A DNA stretch of 64,000 nucleotides from Sneathiella marina (GTDB lineage Bacteria; Pseudomonadota; Alphaproteobacteria; Sneathiellales; Sneathiellaceae), in contig NZ_CP098747.1 of NCBI RefSeq assembly GCF_023746535.1, positions 874,364-938,363 on the forward strand. The letters are read 5' to 3'. The position numbers were made by a program, and so were the translations under genes. Of this stretch, positions 19,311 through 27,943 are shown piece by piece (position 1 is the stretch's first letter; every line of letters starts with the position of its first letter). The notes below the pieces were generated by a model that worked only from the letters and a program-made list of their open reading frames with translations, was not told where the DNA came from and made no database searches.

Positions 19311-21053
19311 GTGAGTATATTAAAAACAGTTATCGGTGGTTTTTTTGTCACGGCAGCCTTGAGCGCCTGCGCGGGGTCCAGTCAATCCAGTGAACGGGAC
19401 GCCTTGCCTAAGACATTCCAGGATGCGGGCGGGACGACGGACGTTTATCAGCCGTCAGTTACCGGGCAATATTTAGCTGGCCGGCATGCCATGCGGGAGC
19501 AGAATGCCGATGCTGCTTCAAAATATTTCGCGGATGCGCTGCTCCAAAATTCCGATGATATCATTCTATTAACCGGTGCTTTTCAGGCAGCGCTTGGTAT
19601 GGGCGACATTGAAACAGCGCTTCAACTTGCGCAGATACTGGTAAAAGAAGAAGGCGAAAATTCCGCCCCGCATCTGGTTCTGGCGCTGGATGCCCTGCGT
19701 GAAAATAAATATCTAGTCGCTGAAGAACATTTGAAACAGACGAGCGATACCGGCTTCAATGTTTTGGTAAAACCGCTGTTGAGATCCTGGGTTACACTTG
19801 GTTCGGGGGATGTTAATGCGGCAATTGCTGAACTGGACGCGCTGGATAAATTCGATGGCTTTGATACCCTAAAACAATATCACGCTGCGATGATTGCGGA
19901 TGTATCGGGCCAACAAGAGCTTGCAGATGAACTCTATGCGGACGCAATGCAAGGCCCCGCTGGCCAAGCGGTCCGACTTGTTCAGGCTTACGGTATTTAC
20001 CTGGTGCGCACCGGGCGAGAGCAGGAAGCCCGTGACCTGTTCGATGACTATCTGATACGGTATCCGTTAAGCCCGACCATTAACCTGCTCATTGATGACC
20101 TGGATGCCGGGCGGCCTTTAAAGCCGATGCTAAGCTCCCCCGTAGATGGCGCAGCTGAGGCATTGTATAGCGCCGCATCGGTTATTGGCCGGGAGCGGGC
20201 AGTTGGCATTGCGGCAACCTATACATATTTCACCCTCATGTTGAAGCCGGATTTTCCAGTTGCACGGGTTTTGCTGGCTGAAGCAGCGGAAGATCGTGAC
20301 CGGTGGACGGAAGCCCTGGATCTCTACAGCCAGATTGATGAGAATTCGGCCTATTATAAGAATGCCCGAACCCGCCAAGCCTGGGCCACATACAAGCTGG
20401 GGGATCAAAACGAGGCTTCCCGTATCCTCGAAGAGGTGATTGATGCCTATCCAAACGACATAGAAGCCCTGGTTGTCCTTGCAGATATGAACAGGGATGC
20501 TAAAAACTGGAATGAAGCCGCCCTTCAATATGGACGGGCGGTAAGTCGGCTGCCAGCGTTTGAAAATCGGCATTGGTCCTTATTCTACGCTCGGGGTATT
20601 GCCTATGAGCAATCAAAACAATGGGCGCTGGCTGAAACAGATCTGCTTAAAGCTCTGGAACTTCGCCCCGACCATCCGCAAGTCTTAAATTATCTGGCCT
20701 ATTCCTGGGTAGACAGGGATGAAAACCTGGACAAGGCAAAAGATATGCTGATCAAGGCCGTCTCCCTGCGTCCGCGGGATGGATATATTATTGATAGTTT
20801 AGGGTGGTTATATTATCGTCTCGGAGATTTTGAGGATGCGGTTGCGCAGCTTGAAAAAGCTGTTTCATTGCAGGCCGCTGATCCAACCATTAACGACCAT
20901 CTCGGTGATGCGTACTGGCGGGTAGGGCGGTCTGACGAGGCGCGGTATCAATGGCAACGTGCCCTTTGGCTTGAACCAACGGAAGAGCAAGCCAGGGAAA
21001 TCGAGCAGAAACTCAAAGATGGGCTGCCGAACAAAATCAAAGCAGAAAACTAG
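19311..21053 (+). CDS. TPR-repeat lipoprotein
   Basis: A probable outer-membrane or periplasmic lipoprotein of 580 residues. The GTG at 19311 starts a signal with lipobox LSAC (Cys about residue 20). The rest is helical repeats; tetratricopeptide repeats are clearest at residues 440-560 (for example DGYIIDSLGWLYYRLGDFEDAVAQLEKAV). The architecture matches the TPR lipoproteins that often precede ispE in alphaproteobacteria. It ends 33 bases before ispE, so the pair is likely an operon. The role is unknown, probably a scaffold. Confidence 0.85.
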   Translation: MSILKTVIGGFFVTAALSACAGSSQSSERDALPKTFQDAGGTTDVYQPSVTGQYLAGRHAMREQNADAASKYFADALLQNSDDIILLTGAFQAALGMGDIETALQLAQILVKEEGENSAPHLVLALDALRENKYLVAEEHLKQTSDTGFNVLVKPLLRSWVTLGSGDVNAAIAELDALDKFDGFDTLKQYHAAMIADVSGQQELADELYADAMQGPAGQAVRLVQAYGIYLVRTGREQEARDLFDDYLIRYPLSPTINLLIDDLDAGRPLKPMLSSPVDGAAEALYSAASVIGRERAVGIAATYTYFTLMLKPDFPVARVLLAEAAEDRDRWTEALDLYSQIDENSAYYKNARTRQAWATYKLGDQNEASRILEEVIDAYPNDIEALVVLADMNRDAKNWNEAALQYGRAVSRLPAFENRHWSLFYARGIAYEQSKQWALAETDLLKALELRPDHPQVLNYLAYSWVDRDENLDKAKDMLIKAVSLRPRDGYIIDSLGWLYYRLGDFEDAVAQLEKAVSLQAADPTINDHLGDAYWRVGRSDEARYQWQRALWLEPTEEQAREIEQKLKDGLPNKIKAEN

Positions 21054-21086
21054 GACCGTCCTGTGTCCGGTTGACTTGGGTTCTTA

Positions 21087-21935
21087 ATGATCAAAAAAAT
21101 AGCGAAGCCTAAAGTCAATTTGTGTTTACATGTAACAGGGAAGCGGGATGACGGATATCATCTCCTGGAAAGCCTTGTCGTTTTTCCTGATGGCGGTGAC
21201 GAGATAATAGTTCGGCAAGGTAAGGACCTGTCCTTATCCGTATCCGGGCCGTTCTCAGATGACATCGGTGACATATCAGACAATCTGGTTTTAAAAGCCG
21301 CCCGTTTGCTGCAACAACATACAGGATGTCGTCAGGGTGCGGAAATTGAGCTTGTTAAAAATCTCCCGGTGGCGTCGGGAATTGGGGGCGGATCTGCCGA
21401 TGCGGCGGCAGCGTTGCTTCTTTTGGCAAAATTGTGGAAATGTTCATTAGGCCCGGAAGAATTACAGGATATCGGATTGTCTCTCGGTGCCGATGTCCCG
21501 GCTTGCCTGATTGAAAAACCGCTGATTATGGCGGGAATTGGAGAAGATATAAGCGAGATAGATCCCTTTCCAGGGTTTTATATTTTGCTGATTAACTCGA
21601 AGACAAAGGTTTCAACGCCGGAAGTATTTAAAAACCTTAACATTCCTGTGGACAGGCCAAATATCGAGCCATTCGATTTAACGACAACAGGTCCTCTATT
21701 TTCGTTGCTTAACAGCTGTAGAAACGACCTGCAGCCTGCCGCAATCAAAATCGCCCCAGACATCTCAAAAGTTCTCTGTGTTCTTGAGGCGCAATCCGGG
21801 TGTAAACTGGCCCGGATGAGCGGAAGCGGTGCGACATGTTTTGGATTGTTTGAATTGAAAGTTACTGCGGATACTGCCGCATCCAAAATTGCGCAGGAGT
21901 ATCCCGATTGGTGGGTTAAGGTAATGCCGGTCTAA
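21087..21935 (+). CDS. ispE: 4-diphosphocytidyl-2-C-methyl-D-erythritol kinase
   Basis: GHMP-family kinase of the non-mevalonate isoprenoid pathway; 282 residues. The ATP-binding motif is PVASGIGGGSADAAAAL (about residues 92-108). The N-terminal AKPKVNLCLHVTGKRDDGYHL holds the conserved substrate-binding Lys and the GYH motif, and the C-terminal ARMSGSGATCFGLF is GHMP motif 3. It follows the TPR lipoprotein and precedes tRNA-Gln; no terminator is evident between them. Confidence 0.95.
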   Translation: MIKKIAKPKVNLCLHVTGKRDDGYHLLESLVVFPDGGDEIIVRQGKDLSLSVSGPFSDDIGDISDNLVLKAARLLQQHTGCRQGAEIELVKNLPVASGIGGGSADAAAALLLLAKLWKCSLGPEELQDIGLSLGADVPACLIEKPLIMAGIGEDISEIDPFPGFYILLINSKTKVSTPEVFKNLNIPVDRPNIEPFDLTTTGPLFSLLNSCRNDLQPAAIKIAPDISKVLCVLEAQSGCKLARMSGSGATCFGLFELKVTADTAASKIAQEYPDWWVKVMPV

Positions 21936-22068
21936 AGCAATAAGGGCGAATTGTCGTAATTTTCTACTGATTTACCACTCTTTATTTTCGCGTAAATACA
22001 GATTTTGGATATTTTTGAAAATTTGACTTGAGCTTGGTCGATGACTTGGATAGAAAGAGGCTCCTTAT

Positions 22069-22143
22069 TGGGGTGTCGCCAAGCGGTAAGGCAACGGGTT
22101 TTGATCTCGTCATGCGCAGGTTCGAATCCTGCCACCCCAGCCA
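22069..22143 (+). tRNA. tRNA-Gln (anticodon TTG)
   Basis: A 75-base cloverleaf: acceptor TGGGGTG pairs with CACCCCA, D stem GCC/GGC, anticodon stem ACGGG/CTCGT with loop TTTTGAT giving anticodon TTG, and T stem GCAGG/CCTGC around TTCGAAT. The 3' CCA is encoded. A T5 tract follows immediately. Confidence 0.97.
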
Positions 22144-22211
22144 TTTTTCGATGAACGGGAACAGGTCTAAGCCGAGGTAGCTTCGAACTGTAACGGAGAA
22201 ATGCTTCGCGG

Positions 22212-22844
22212 TTATTGCCGGCTAAGGACCAGGTTCAGGCCAAGTAAGACTAGAATGCTTCCGCCAACTTTTTGAGTAAACCGTCCTGCGGCACGGGAAC
22301 TTCGTAAAATAACGGAAATTCTGTCAGCAAGCAGAACGCACGCAATATCTGCCGATGAAAACATAAAATTCACGATTGTGCCCAGAATAAAGAGCTGGAG
22401 CCAGATCGGAAATCCCGCGCTTGGGTCGGTAAACTGGGGTAAGAATGCCAGATAAAAGATAGCCGTTTTTGGGTTCAATATTTCAACAACAATACTGTCC
22501 CAGAAAGCTCGGCGTGGCCCTTTTTGCTCGATCTGTAAACTGTTTGTCGTCAACGGCGATTTACTCATGAAAAGTTTGCAGCCTAGCCAGATCAAATAGG
22601 CTGCGCCCACAATTTTCAGGACAACATAGAGGGTCGGCACTGCCTCAAATAGAACAGCCAGTCCAAGTGCGGCTGCGACTACATGGGCATATCCGCCGAC
22701 GTGAATTCCGAGAGCAGCAAACCATCCCGCGCGTCTGCCCCGCGCCATCGTCTGCGCCGCAGCATAGAGCATCGCCGGCCCGGGCATATATGCAAAAACA
22801 GCAGTGGCCACGAAAAAGGCTATCAGGATTTCGAGATTGGGCAT
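22212..22844 (-). CDS. LysE/RhtB-family amino acid exporter
   Basis: An inner-membrane exporter of 210 residues from the ATG at 22844; the open frame has an in-frame TTG 12 bases earlier. Five or six hydrophobic segments and the family N-terminus with the glycine/proline turn (VFAYMPGPAMLYAAAQTM) fit the RhtB/LysE family, as does GAAYLIWLGCKLFM. It probably exports amino acids such as homoserine, threonine or lysine, but the substrate cannot be predicted. It stands alone after tRNA-Gln, on the other strand. Confidence 0.88.
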   Translation of the reverse strand: MPNLEILIAFFVATAVFAYMPGPAMLYAAAQTMARGRRAGWFAALGIHVGGYAHVVAAALGLAVLFEAVPTLYVVLKIVGAAYLIWLGCKLFMSKSPLTTNSLQIEQKGPRRAFWDSIVVEILNPKTAIFYLAFLPQFTDPSAGFPIWLQLFILGTIVNFMFSSADIACVLLADRISVILRSSRAAGRFTQKVGGSILVLLGLNLVLSRQ

Positions 22845-23275
22845 GATTTGTCTCAATCAATTTGTTCCGGCTCCAGGTTACATATCACGTCCTTCTAGCT
22901 TGTGTAAGGCGTCATTTTTGGGTCGTTCCGTCCCTGGCTGCAGCCCGGCTGAATGTCGGTTTCAACATTGCCGCTAGCGATTCTCGGTTATCAGGTAAAT
23001 TTGAATTGAGACCGACTAACTGAGACTGGATGTCCGGATAACAGTGTGCCTTGATTACATTATACCCTAACAGCTTAGTGAAATGATGATCAGAATACCT
23101 TGACTTCTTGTTGATAAGGTCTACATAGCGCGTACGTGTTGCATTTGTTCTGACATGCCTAGATGACCGGTACGCCGATTAGCTTCGTTATCCGCTGACA
23201 ATGTGATCGTTACAAGACCCCGCTTTTGCATGGTGCGAGGCGAGGAGTTCACGTTGCTATTAAAGGATTAAGATA
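22845..23275 (+). other. Intergenic region with the long cspA-type leader
   Basis: 431 bases between the LysE gene and the cold-shock gene contain no supported gene. A weak promoter candidate is TTGACT at 23100-23105, then 16 bases, then TACATA (23122-23127). If real, the cold-shock mRNA has a leader of about 140 bases, as is usual for cspA family mRNAs, whose structured leaders respond to temperature. Confidence 0.4.
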
Positions 23276-23485
23276 ATGGCTACTGGTACAGTAAAATGGT
23301 TCAACCCAACTAAAGGTTTTGGTTTCATTGAGCCTGAAGACGGATCAAATGACGCTTTCGTTCACATCTCAGCCGTAGAACGCGCTGGTTTGAGCACATT
23401 GAATGAAGGTCAAAAAGTTTCTTACGAACTTGAAGCTGGCAAAAACGGCAAATCATCTGCCGAAAATCTGTCAGTCGTCGACTAA
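23276..23485 (+). CDS. CspA-family cold-shock protein
   Basis: A single cold-shock domain of 69 residues that binds single-stranded nucleic acid as an RNA chaperone. RNP1 is KGFGFIEP and RNP2 is DAFVHISAV, both intact, after the usual start [12 protein letters not shown]. The ribosome-binding site AAAGGATTAAG is close. It is monocistronic, with a long upstream leader and a strong terminator. Confidence 0.96.
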   Translation: MATGTVKWFNPTKGFGFIEPEDGSNDAFVHISAVERAGLSTLNEGQKVSYELEAGKNGKSSAENLSVVD

Positions 23486-23496
23486 AGACGAAACGC

Positions 23497-23529
23497 GCCG
23501 CTTCCAATTCGTTGGAAGCGGCTGCTTTA
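23497..23529 (+). terminator. Intrinsic terminator after cspA
   Basis: A perfect 11-bp stem (GCCGCTTCCAA, 23497-23507 with 23512-23522) closed by a TTCG tetraloop, followed by TGCTTTAT. The UUCG loop makes it unusually stable. Confidence 0.87.
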
Positions 23530-23642
23530 TACTGGCAATGCCTCAATAAACTCTTTTTAAGAAGATGCAGCAGGCATTCCTTGTTGAGCGTGAATTAAAG
23601 ATTGTCAAACAATCCCAACATTCCTGATCTCCTCTCAAAAAT

Positions 23643-24284
23643 TTAAAGCTCGATAATTCGGTAGGTGCAGCGACGCGCGCCGGCCAATATGTGATCCTCT
23701 CTGGTCACAATCGCATCAGGCCCGATTATTTCCTGAAATATCTCCAACTCGTTCTTGCACAGGCCCGCACAGGCTTTAGCTGCAGAGCAAATGGGACAAT
23801 GGTTTTCAATAAGAAGCCAACCTGACGCATCTTGCAGGGCTTCTGCCATATACCCTTCGTCTGTTCGAATTTTAGCAAGCGCCTTTACGCGATCTTCAAG
23901 AGAGGTTGTGTCTTTAAGTCGACTGAAATAGTCGGATTTCTGTCGGGCCCCATGCGCTTCGATTATTTTGTCCAAGCCCTGGTTGCCAAACAGCTTGTTC
24001 ATTGTACCAATCAAGTCCACTGCCAATGTTTGATGGGCATCGGGGAAAACACGGTTTGCATCTTCTGTAAGGTTCCAGATTTTGAGCGGGCGTCCACGCC
24101 CCACGGAACGATTTTCTGACGCAACCAAGCCTTCTTTCTCCATATCATAGAGATGCAGACGGACGGCCATGGGCGTAACGTCAAACTGTTCAGCCAGGTC
24201 ATGTGCCGATTGCGGGCCTTTTCGCTTCAAGCTGTCGAGGACCATATTTCTTCGCGCAGTGTTGTCGGTGCTGTTTTTTACCAT
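23643..24284 (-). CDS. Winged-helix regulator of the SufR/COG2345 type
   Basis: A 213-residue transcription factor. The N-terminal winged helix (residues 10-75, KGPQSAHDLAEQFDVTPMAVRLHL) is followed by an effector region whose C-terminal Cys-rich part, HCPICSAAKACAGLCKNELEIF ending in GARRCTYRI, has the cysteine layout of the iron-sulfur sensor SufR. A bound Fe-S cluster is therefore plausible. No suf genes are nearby; the divergent neighbour is a VOC-family gene about 80 bases away, which it may control. Confidence 0.78.
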   Translation of the reverse strand: MVKNSTDNTARRNMVLDSLKRKGPQSAHDLAEQFDVTPMAVRLHLYDMEKEGLVASENRSVGRGRPLKIWNLTEDANRVFPDAHQTLAVDLIGTMNKLFGNQGLDKIIEAHGARQKSDYFSRLKDTTSLEDRVKALAKIRTDEGYMAEALQDASGWLLIENHCPICSAAKACAGLCKNELEIFQEIIGPDAIVTREDHILAGARRCTYRIIEL

Positions 24285-24362
24285 TTCTTTTTATAAATTA
24301 TTTGCTTTATAAATTCAAGTTATTATATAAAGAAAACACTTTCTTAAATGGAGATTAATTTT

Positions 24363-24782
24363 ATGATTAAGTTCGAACATGCAAATCTGGTTGTGTCCGA
24401 TTTAGACCGGACCCTGGCATTCTTGAAGGCCGCGTTCCCCGACTGGAAAATTCGCGGTAAAGGATCCAATGATTGGTATGGAAAGCCGAGAAATTGGGTG
24501 CATTTCGGTACGGCCGACAATTACATAACGCTCAATGATCACGGAGAAGGGGAAAACCGCGATTTGAAAGGGCATAGCACTGGACTGGCACATTTGGGCT
24601 TCGTTGTTGACGATCTTGCCAGTTTGGTTGGCCGACTGGATAATTCCGGATTTCAACCGCATTTGCAGGGAGAAGATAACCCGTTTCGACGCAATGCATA
24701 TTTCATGGATCCCGCAGGTTTCGAATTTGAATTCGTGCAATATTTCAGCGATATATCAACTGAAAGAAATATGTATAGTTAG
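24363..24782 (+). CDS. VOC-family (glyoxalase/dioxygenase-fold) protein
   Basis: A vicinal-oxygen-chelate protein of 139 residues from the ATG at 24363, where GGAG lies nine bases upstream; a frame-matched ATG 15 bases earlier lacks a site. The two beta-alpha-beta-beta-beta modules are seen in FEHANLVVSDLDRTLAFLK and LAHLGFVVDDLASLVGRL, and the C-terminal metal-ligand strand is DPAGFEFEFVQY. Conserved His and Glu at the module ends suggest a metal site. The substrate is unknown. It is divergent from the SufR-like regulator. Confidence 0.78.
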   Translation: MIKFEHANLVVSDLDRTLAFLKAAFPDWKIRGKGSNDWYGKPRNWVHFGTADNYITLNDHGEGENRDLKGHSTGLAHLGFVVDDLASLVGRLDNSGFQPHLQGEDNPFRRNAYFMDPAGFEFEFVQYFSDISTERNMYS

Positions 24783-24804
24783 TTGAGCATCAGGTTAACA
24801 TAGC

Positions 24805-24840
24805 TGCACGGTGGTTCTGTAGAGGGCAGGTCACCGTGCA
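24805..24840 (+). terminator. Hairpin after the VOC gene (possible terminator)
   Basis: A perfect 9-bp stem, TGCACGGTG (24805-24813) with CACCGTGCA (24832-24840), and an 18-base loop, 22 bases after the stop. The following sequence has only short T runs, so termination is uncertain. Confidence 0.35.
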
Positions 24841-24966
24841 ATTCAGATTTCTCAAACCTGTATTTTCATGAAGAATCCAAACCCAAACCCAGAGCCAAGG
24901 TAATCTAGCTTCCCTCCTTCTCCGTATAAGTTCTGAAGATCCAAATTTAACCTGCCAGATACTTTT

Positions 24967-25645
24967 ATGTATGGCCCGCGCCCCAGCGCCTATTTTTTAA
25001 ATCTACTGCCCTCCATGGCAATGATTGATCTTGCCAATCTTCTAATCTCGACCGGAATGAGCAATCCTCGATTGTCTGGTGATTTACGAATGGCGACCGT
25101 ATTGTTTACGGATCTGGTCGGGTTTACGCGATTATCTGAATTTGTCGATCCTGTTGAACTCATCGGTATTCTTAACGAATATTTCGACATCGTGTCGAAA
25201 ATTATCCGAAAGCATGACGGTTTGGTTCTGAACTACATTGGGGATTCGGTTTATGCGGTATTTAACGTACCCAAGGAAGATCCAGATCATGCTGAAAATG
25301 CGATCCGCTGTGCTTTGGAACTGGACGCAACTCTTAAATCTACCAGTTTTGCCAATGGTGTATTTTTGCCAACGCGAATTGGGGTTAGTAAGTGGACTTG
25401 TCGTTGCAGGCCTTGTTGGTACAGATCATCGCCCGGAATACTTTGCTTATGGTGACGTCGTGAATGTCGCGTCGCGGCTGGAAGCCATGAATAAGGAACT
25501 GGGAACAACGATTTTAGCGAGCGGAACAACTTCTAATCTAGCATCCAATCTCGAGGATGCAGGTGTTGTCTTCACCTCCAAGGGAGAAAAAGCAGTCCGC
25601 GGTAAAATTAACACTATTGATGTTTATGAAATATCGAGTGCTTAA
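24967..25645 (+). pseudogene. Truncated, frameshifted adenylate/guanylate cyclase (class III)
   Basis: A class III nucleotide cyclase catalytic domain split over two frames. Frame one (24967 to about 25386) gives TVLFTDLVGFTRLSEFVD and GDSVYAVFNVP; frame two (about 25390-25645) continues GLVVAGLVGTDHRPEYFAYG and VVNVASRLEAMNKELG. The break is near 25386-25389: one extra base between the codons for IGV and SG restores a continuous domain. The upstream frame is closed by a stop at 24934, and the N-terminal sensor part expected before FLNLLPSMAMIDLAN is missing. Two lesions suggest a decayed gene; a sequencing error would explain only the frameshift. Confidence 0.75.
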
Positions 25646-25742
25646 TATTAGTCATATATTTCTGTTGACATGTGTGGCTCACTCCTAAGACTAGGGTTTT
25701 AATCTGGCAGTATTCTGTCCTGTGCATTCCGGGTCTTCCTTT

Positions 25743-26705
25743 ATGATGTTACTGTTGCGTTTTCTGGGGAAACATTCCGCCATAATTCTGGCCGCCGGTG
25801 TCGTTGTTGCTTTCTTTTTGCCGCAACTCGATACTTACCTCATGCCAGCTTTTCCGGTCCTTGTATCCGCCCTGCTTGGCATTGCTTTTTTGAGAGTTGA
25901 TTTCAAACCGGTCATTTTACAATTAAAAAATCCGAAATTACTGCTTAGTGTATTGGGGGCAATGTTCATATTGTCGCCGATCATCATGATGGGCATAGTT
26001 ATTGTCACATCCCCGCCGCCTGAAATTGCGCTTGCCCTTATGATGTTTGCCTGTGCGCCGCCGCTTGCATCGACGACTAATATTGCCTTGATGATCGGAA
26101 TGGATAGCGCCATATGTCTGAACGTTACGGTGGTCGGTGCGCTTCTTCTTCCCTTTATCGCTCCACCAATCCTCACCTTATCTGCTGGTTTTGAAATTGA
26201 TCTTGATGCCTGGACTATTTTCCTCAAGCTTGTTTACATCGTTGGTGGTGCTCTCATCGTCAGTAGTATTCTTCGGTACCTTCTCGGTGTTGACCGTATT
26301 CGCCGAAATGGCGAGGTTTTTGACGGCATCACAACTATCCTGCTGCTTGCCTTTTTGATGGCTGTCATGGGGCCGGGAAGTGCGGTTTTAATCAAGGAGC
26401 CGATAGTCGCGATCGGTATTTGCCTCATTGCGCTTGTGGCGAATTTCGGAACGAATTTTGTATTTGCGCTGGTAGCGGAGTTTTTCCATTCAGGTAAGAT
26501 TAAGAAGCCCGAGAAAATGCCGGCAAGTATTGGATTGCTCGCGGGGAATCGCAACTTTGCATTGATGGTTCCAACTCTTCCTGAAGACGTTTTCGCGGGC
26601 GTCGTTGTCTTTCTGGCTTTTTACCAAGTACCCATATACCTGACACCCCTTCTTGAAAGATGGATCTTTAAGGAGTTTCGTAAAAGCCCGGCGACGAAGA
26701 TATAG
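25743..26705 (+). CDS. BASS-family (bile acid:sodium symporter-like) permease
   Basis: An integral membrane protein of about 320 residues with nine or ten hydrophobic segments. The pattern FACAPPLASTTNIALMIGMD and the late GLLAGNRNFALMVPTLPE resemble the two crossover regions of the BASS/ACR3 fold, so a sodium-coupled carrier for an organic anion is likely. An ATG at 25743 is preferred; an in-frame GTG at 25722 is possible. It lies 52 bases upstream of the 3-hydroxybenzoate hydroxylase gene on the same strand, so it could bring in the aromatic acid. Confidence 0.7.
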   Translation: MMLLLRFLGKHSAIILAAGVVVAFFLPQLDTYLMPAFPVLVSALLGIAFLRVDFKPVILQLKNPKLLLSVLGAMFILSPIIMMGIVIVTSPPPEIALALMMFACAPPLASTTNIALMIGMDSAICLNVTVVGALLLPFIAPPILTLSAGFEIDLDAWTIFLKLVYIVGGALIVSSILRYLLGVDRIRRNGEVFDGITTILLLAFLMAVMGPGSAVLIKEPIVAIGICLIALVANFGTNFVFALVAEFFHSGKIKKPEKMPASIGLLAGNRNFALMVPTLPEDVFAGVVVFLAFYQVPIYLTPLLERWIFKEFRKSPATKI

Positions 26706-26757
26706 GAAAATAAAGTAACCCCGTGATCAACACGGGTTCGAGAGAGATGAGAGTTAA

Positions 26758-27933
26758 ATGGTGAAAACAGGGATCATAGCGGGCGGCGGAATAGGGGGGT
26801 TGGCAGCTGCGCTCGGCCTCGCACAAAAAGGCATTGAGTCTGTTGTTTTGGAGAGAGCCTCTCGATTTGGCGAAATTGGCGCTGGTATTCAGTTGGGCCC
26901 CAATGCCTTTCACGCATTTGACTATCTCGGCGTTGGAGATCAGGCGCGATCGCAGGCGGTGTATATAGACAAACTGCGCTTGATGGATGCCGTTTCGGCG
27001 GAAGAAATAACGCATATTCCCCTCGGCGACGATTTTCGTCGTTTTTTCGGTAACCCATATGCCGTTGTGCATCGGGCGGATTTACATATGGTTCTCTTGA
27101 AAGCCTGCCAGGAGAGCGAACTGGTTCAGTTGCGGACAGCCCAGAATGTTCAGTCATATGAGAATATGTCCGATCATGTCCGCGTACATATCGAGGGGGA
27201 ACAGAGCATTGATGCTGACTTTCTAATTGCGGCCGATGGCCTGTGGTCCAATATCCGAAAGCAACTAGTCGGTGATGGCGATCCGGTTGTTTCGGGTCAT
27301 ACGACTTATCGATCTGTTATTCCCTATGACCAGATGCCAGAAGACTTAAGATGGAACGCGGCGACGCTCTGGGCGGGGCCTAAATGCCACATTGTGCATT
27401 ACCCGCTTGCCGGCTGGAAATATTTCAATCTGGTTGTGACCTATCATAATGATGCGCCTGAACCCGTGGCCGGAAAACCGGTTGAAAAACAGGAAGTACG
27501 GCAGGGATTTGAGCATATCCATCCAAAAGCCCAACAGATCATAGAGCACGGGAACGACTGGAAATTATGGGTTCTGTGCGACCGGGAACCGGTAGATAGA
27601 TGGCGTGACGGCCGGGTTGTTTTGCTGGGAGATGCGGCGCATCCAATGCTGCAGTATTTTGCGCAAGGTGCCTGTATGGCATTGGAAGATGCTGTATGTC
27701 TGGCTCATATGATGGAGAATAAGACATCAACGGGTGAAGCTCTGGCAACTTATGAGGCCCAACGTGTTGCCCGTACCGCGCGTGTTCAGATAAGTTCGCG
27801 TTTAATCGGCGAGTATATATACCATCCCGACGGAGCGAAGGCGAAGGTTCGGGACCAAGTCTTGCAATCTTGGCGTCCGGAAGAATATTATCAGCGTCTT
27901 GATTGGATTTATGGAAAAACCGGCCTGGGATAG
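26758..27933 (+). CDS. 3-hydroxybenzoate 6-hydroxylase-like FAD monooxygenase
   Basis: A group A flavin monooxygenase of 391 residues. The FAD motif GIIAGGGIGGLAAALGLAQ (about residues 5-23), the DG motif LIAADGLWSNIR and the GD motif VVLLGDAAHPMLQYFAQGAC are all intact. The best fit is 3-hydroxybenzoate 6-hydroxylase, which makes gentisate from 3-hydroxybenzoate with NADH and O2, because the next gene is a gentisate dioxygenase. By sequence alone salicylate 1-hydroxylase cannot be excluded. GAGAGAGATGAGAG upstream supplies the ribosome-binding site. Confidence 0.82.
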   Translation: MVKTGIIAGGGIGGLAAALGLAQKGIESVVLERASRFGEIGAGIQLGPNAFHAFDYLGVGDQARSQAVYIDKLRLMDAVSAEEITHIPLGDDFRRFFGNPYAVVHRADLHMVLLKACQESELVQLRTAQNVQSYENMSDHVRVHIEGEQSIDADFLIAADGLWSNIRKQLVGDGDPVVSGHTTYRSVIPYDQMPEDLRWNAATLWAGPKCHIVHYPLAGWKYFNLVVTYHNDAPEPVAGKPVEKQEVRQGFEHIHPKAQQIIEHGNDWKLWVLCDREPVDRWRDGRVVLLGDAAHPMLQYFAQGACMALEDAVCLAHMMENKTSTGEALATYEAQRVARTARVQISSRLIGEYIYHPDGAKAKVRDQVLQSWRPEEYYQRLDWIYGKTGLG

Positions 27934-27943
27934 AGGATGGATT

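Noticed and set aside
26720-26736. Hairpin CCCGTG/CACGGG between the permease and hydroxylase genes as a terminator
   Set aside because: Six base pairs only, no T tract, and genes on the same strand with a short gap; read-through is more likely.
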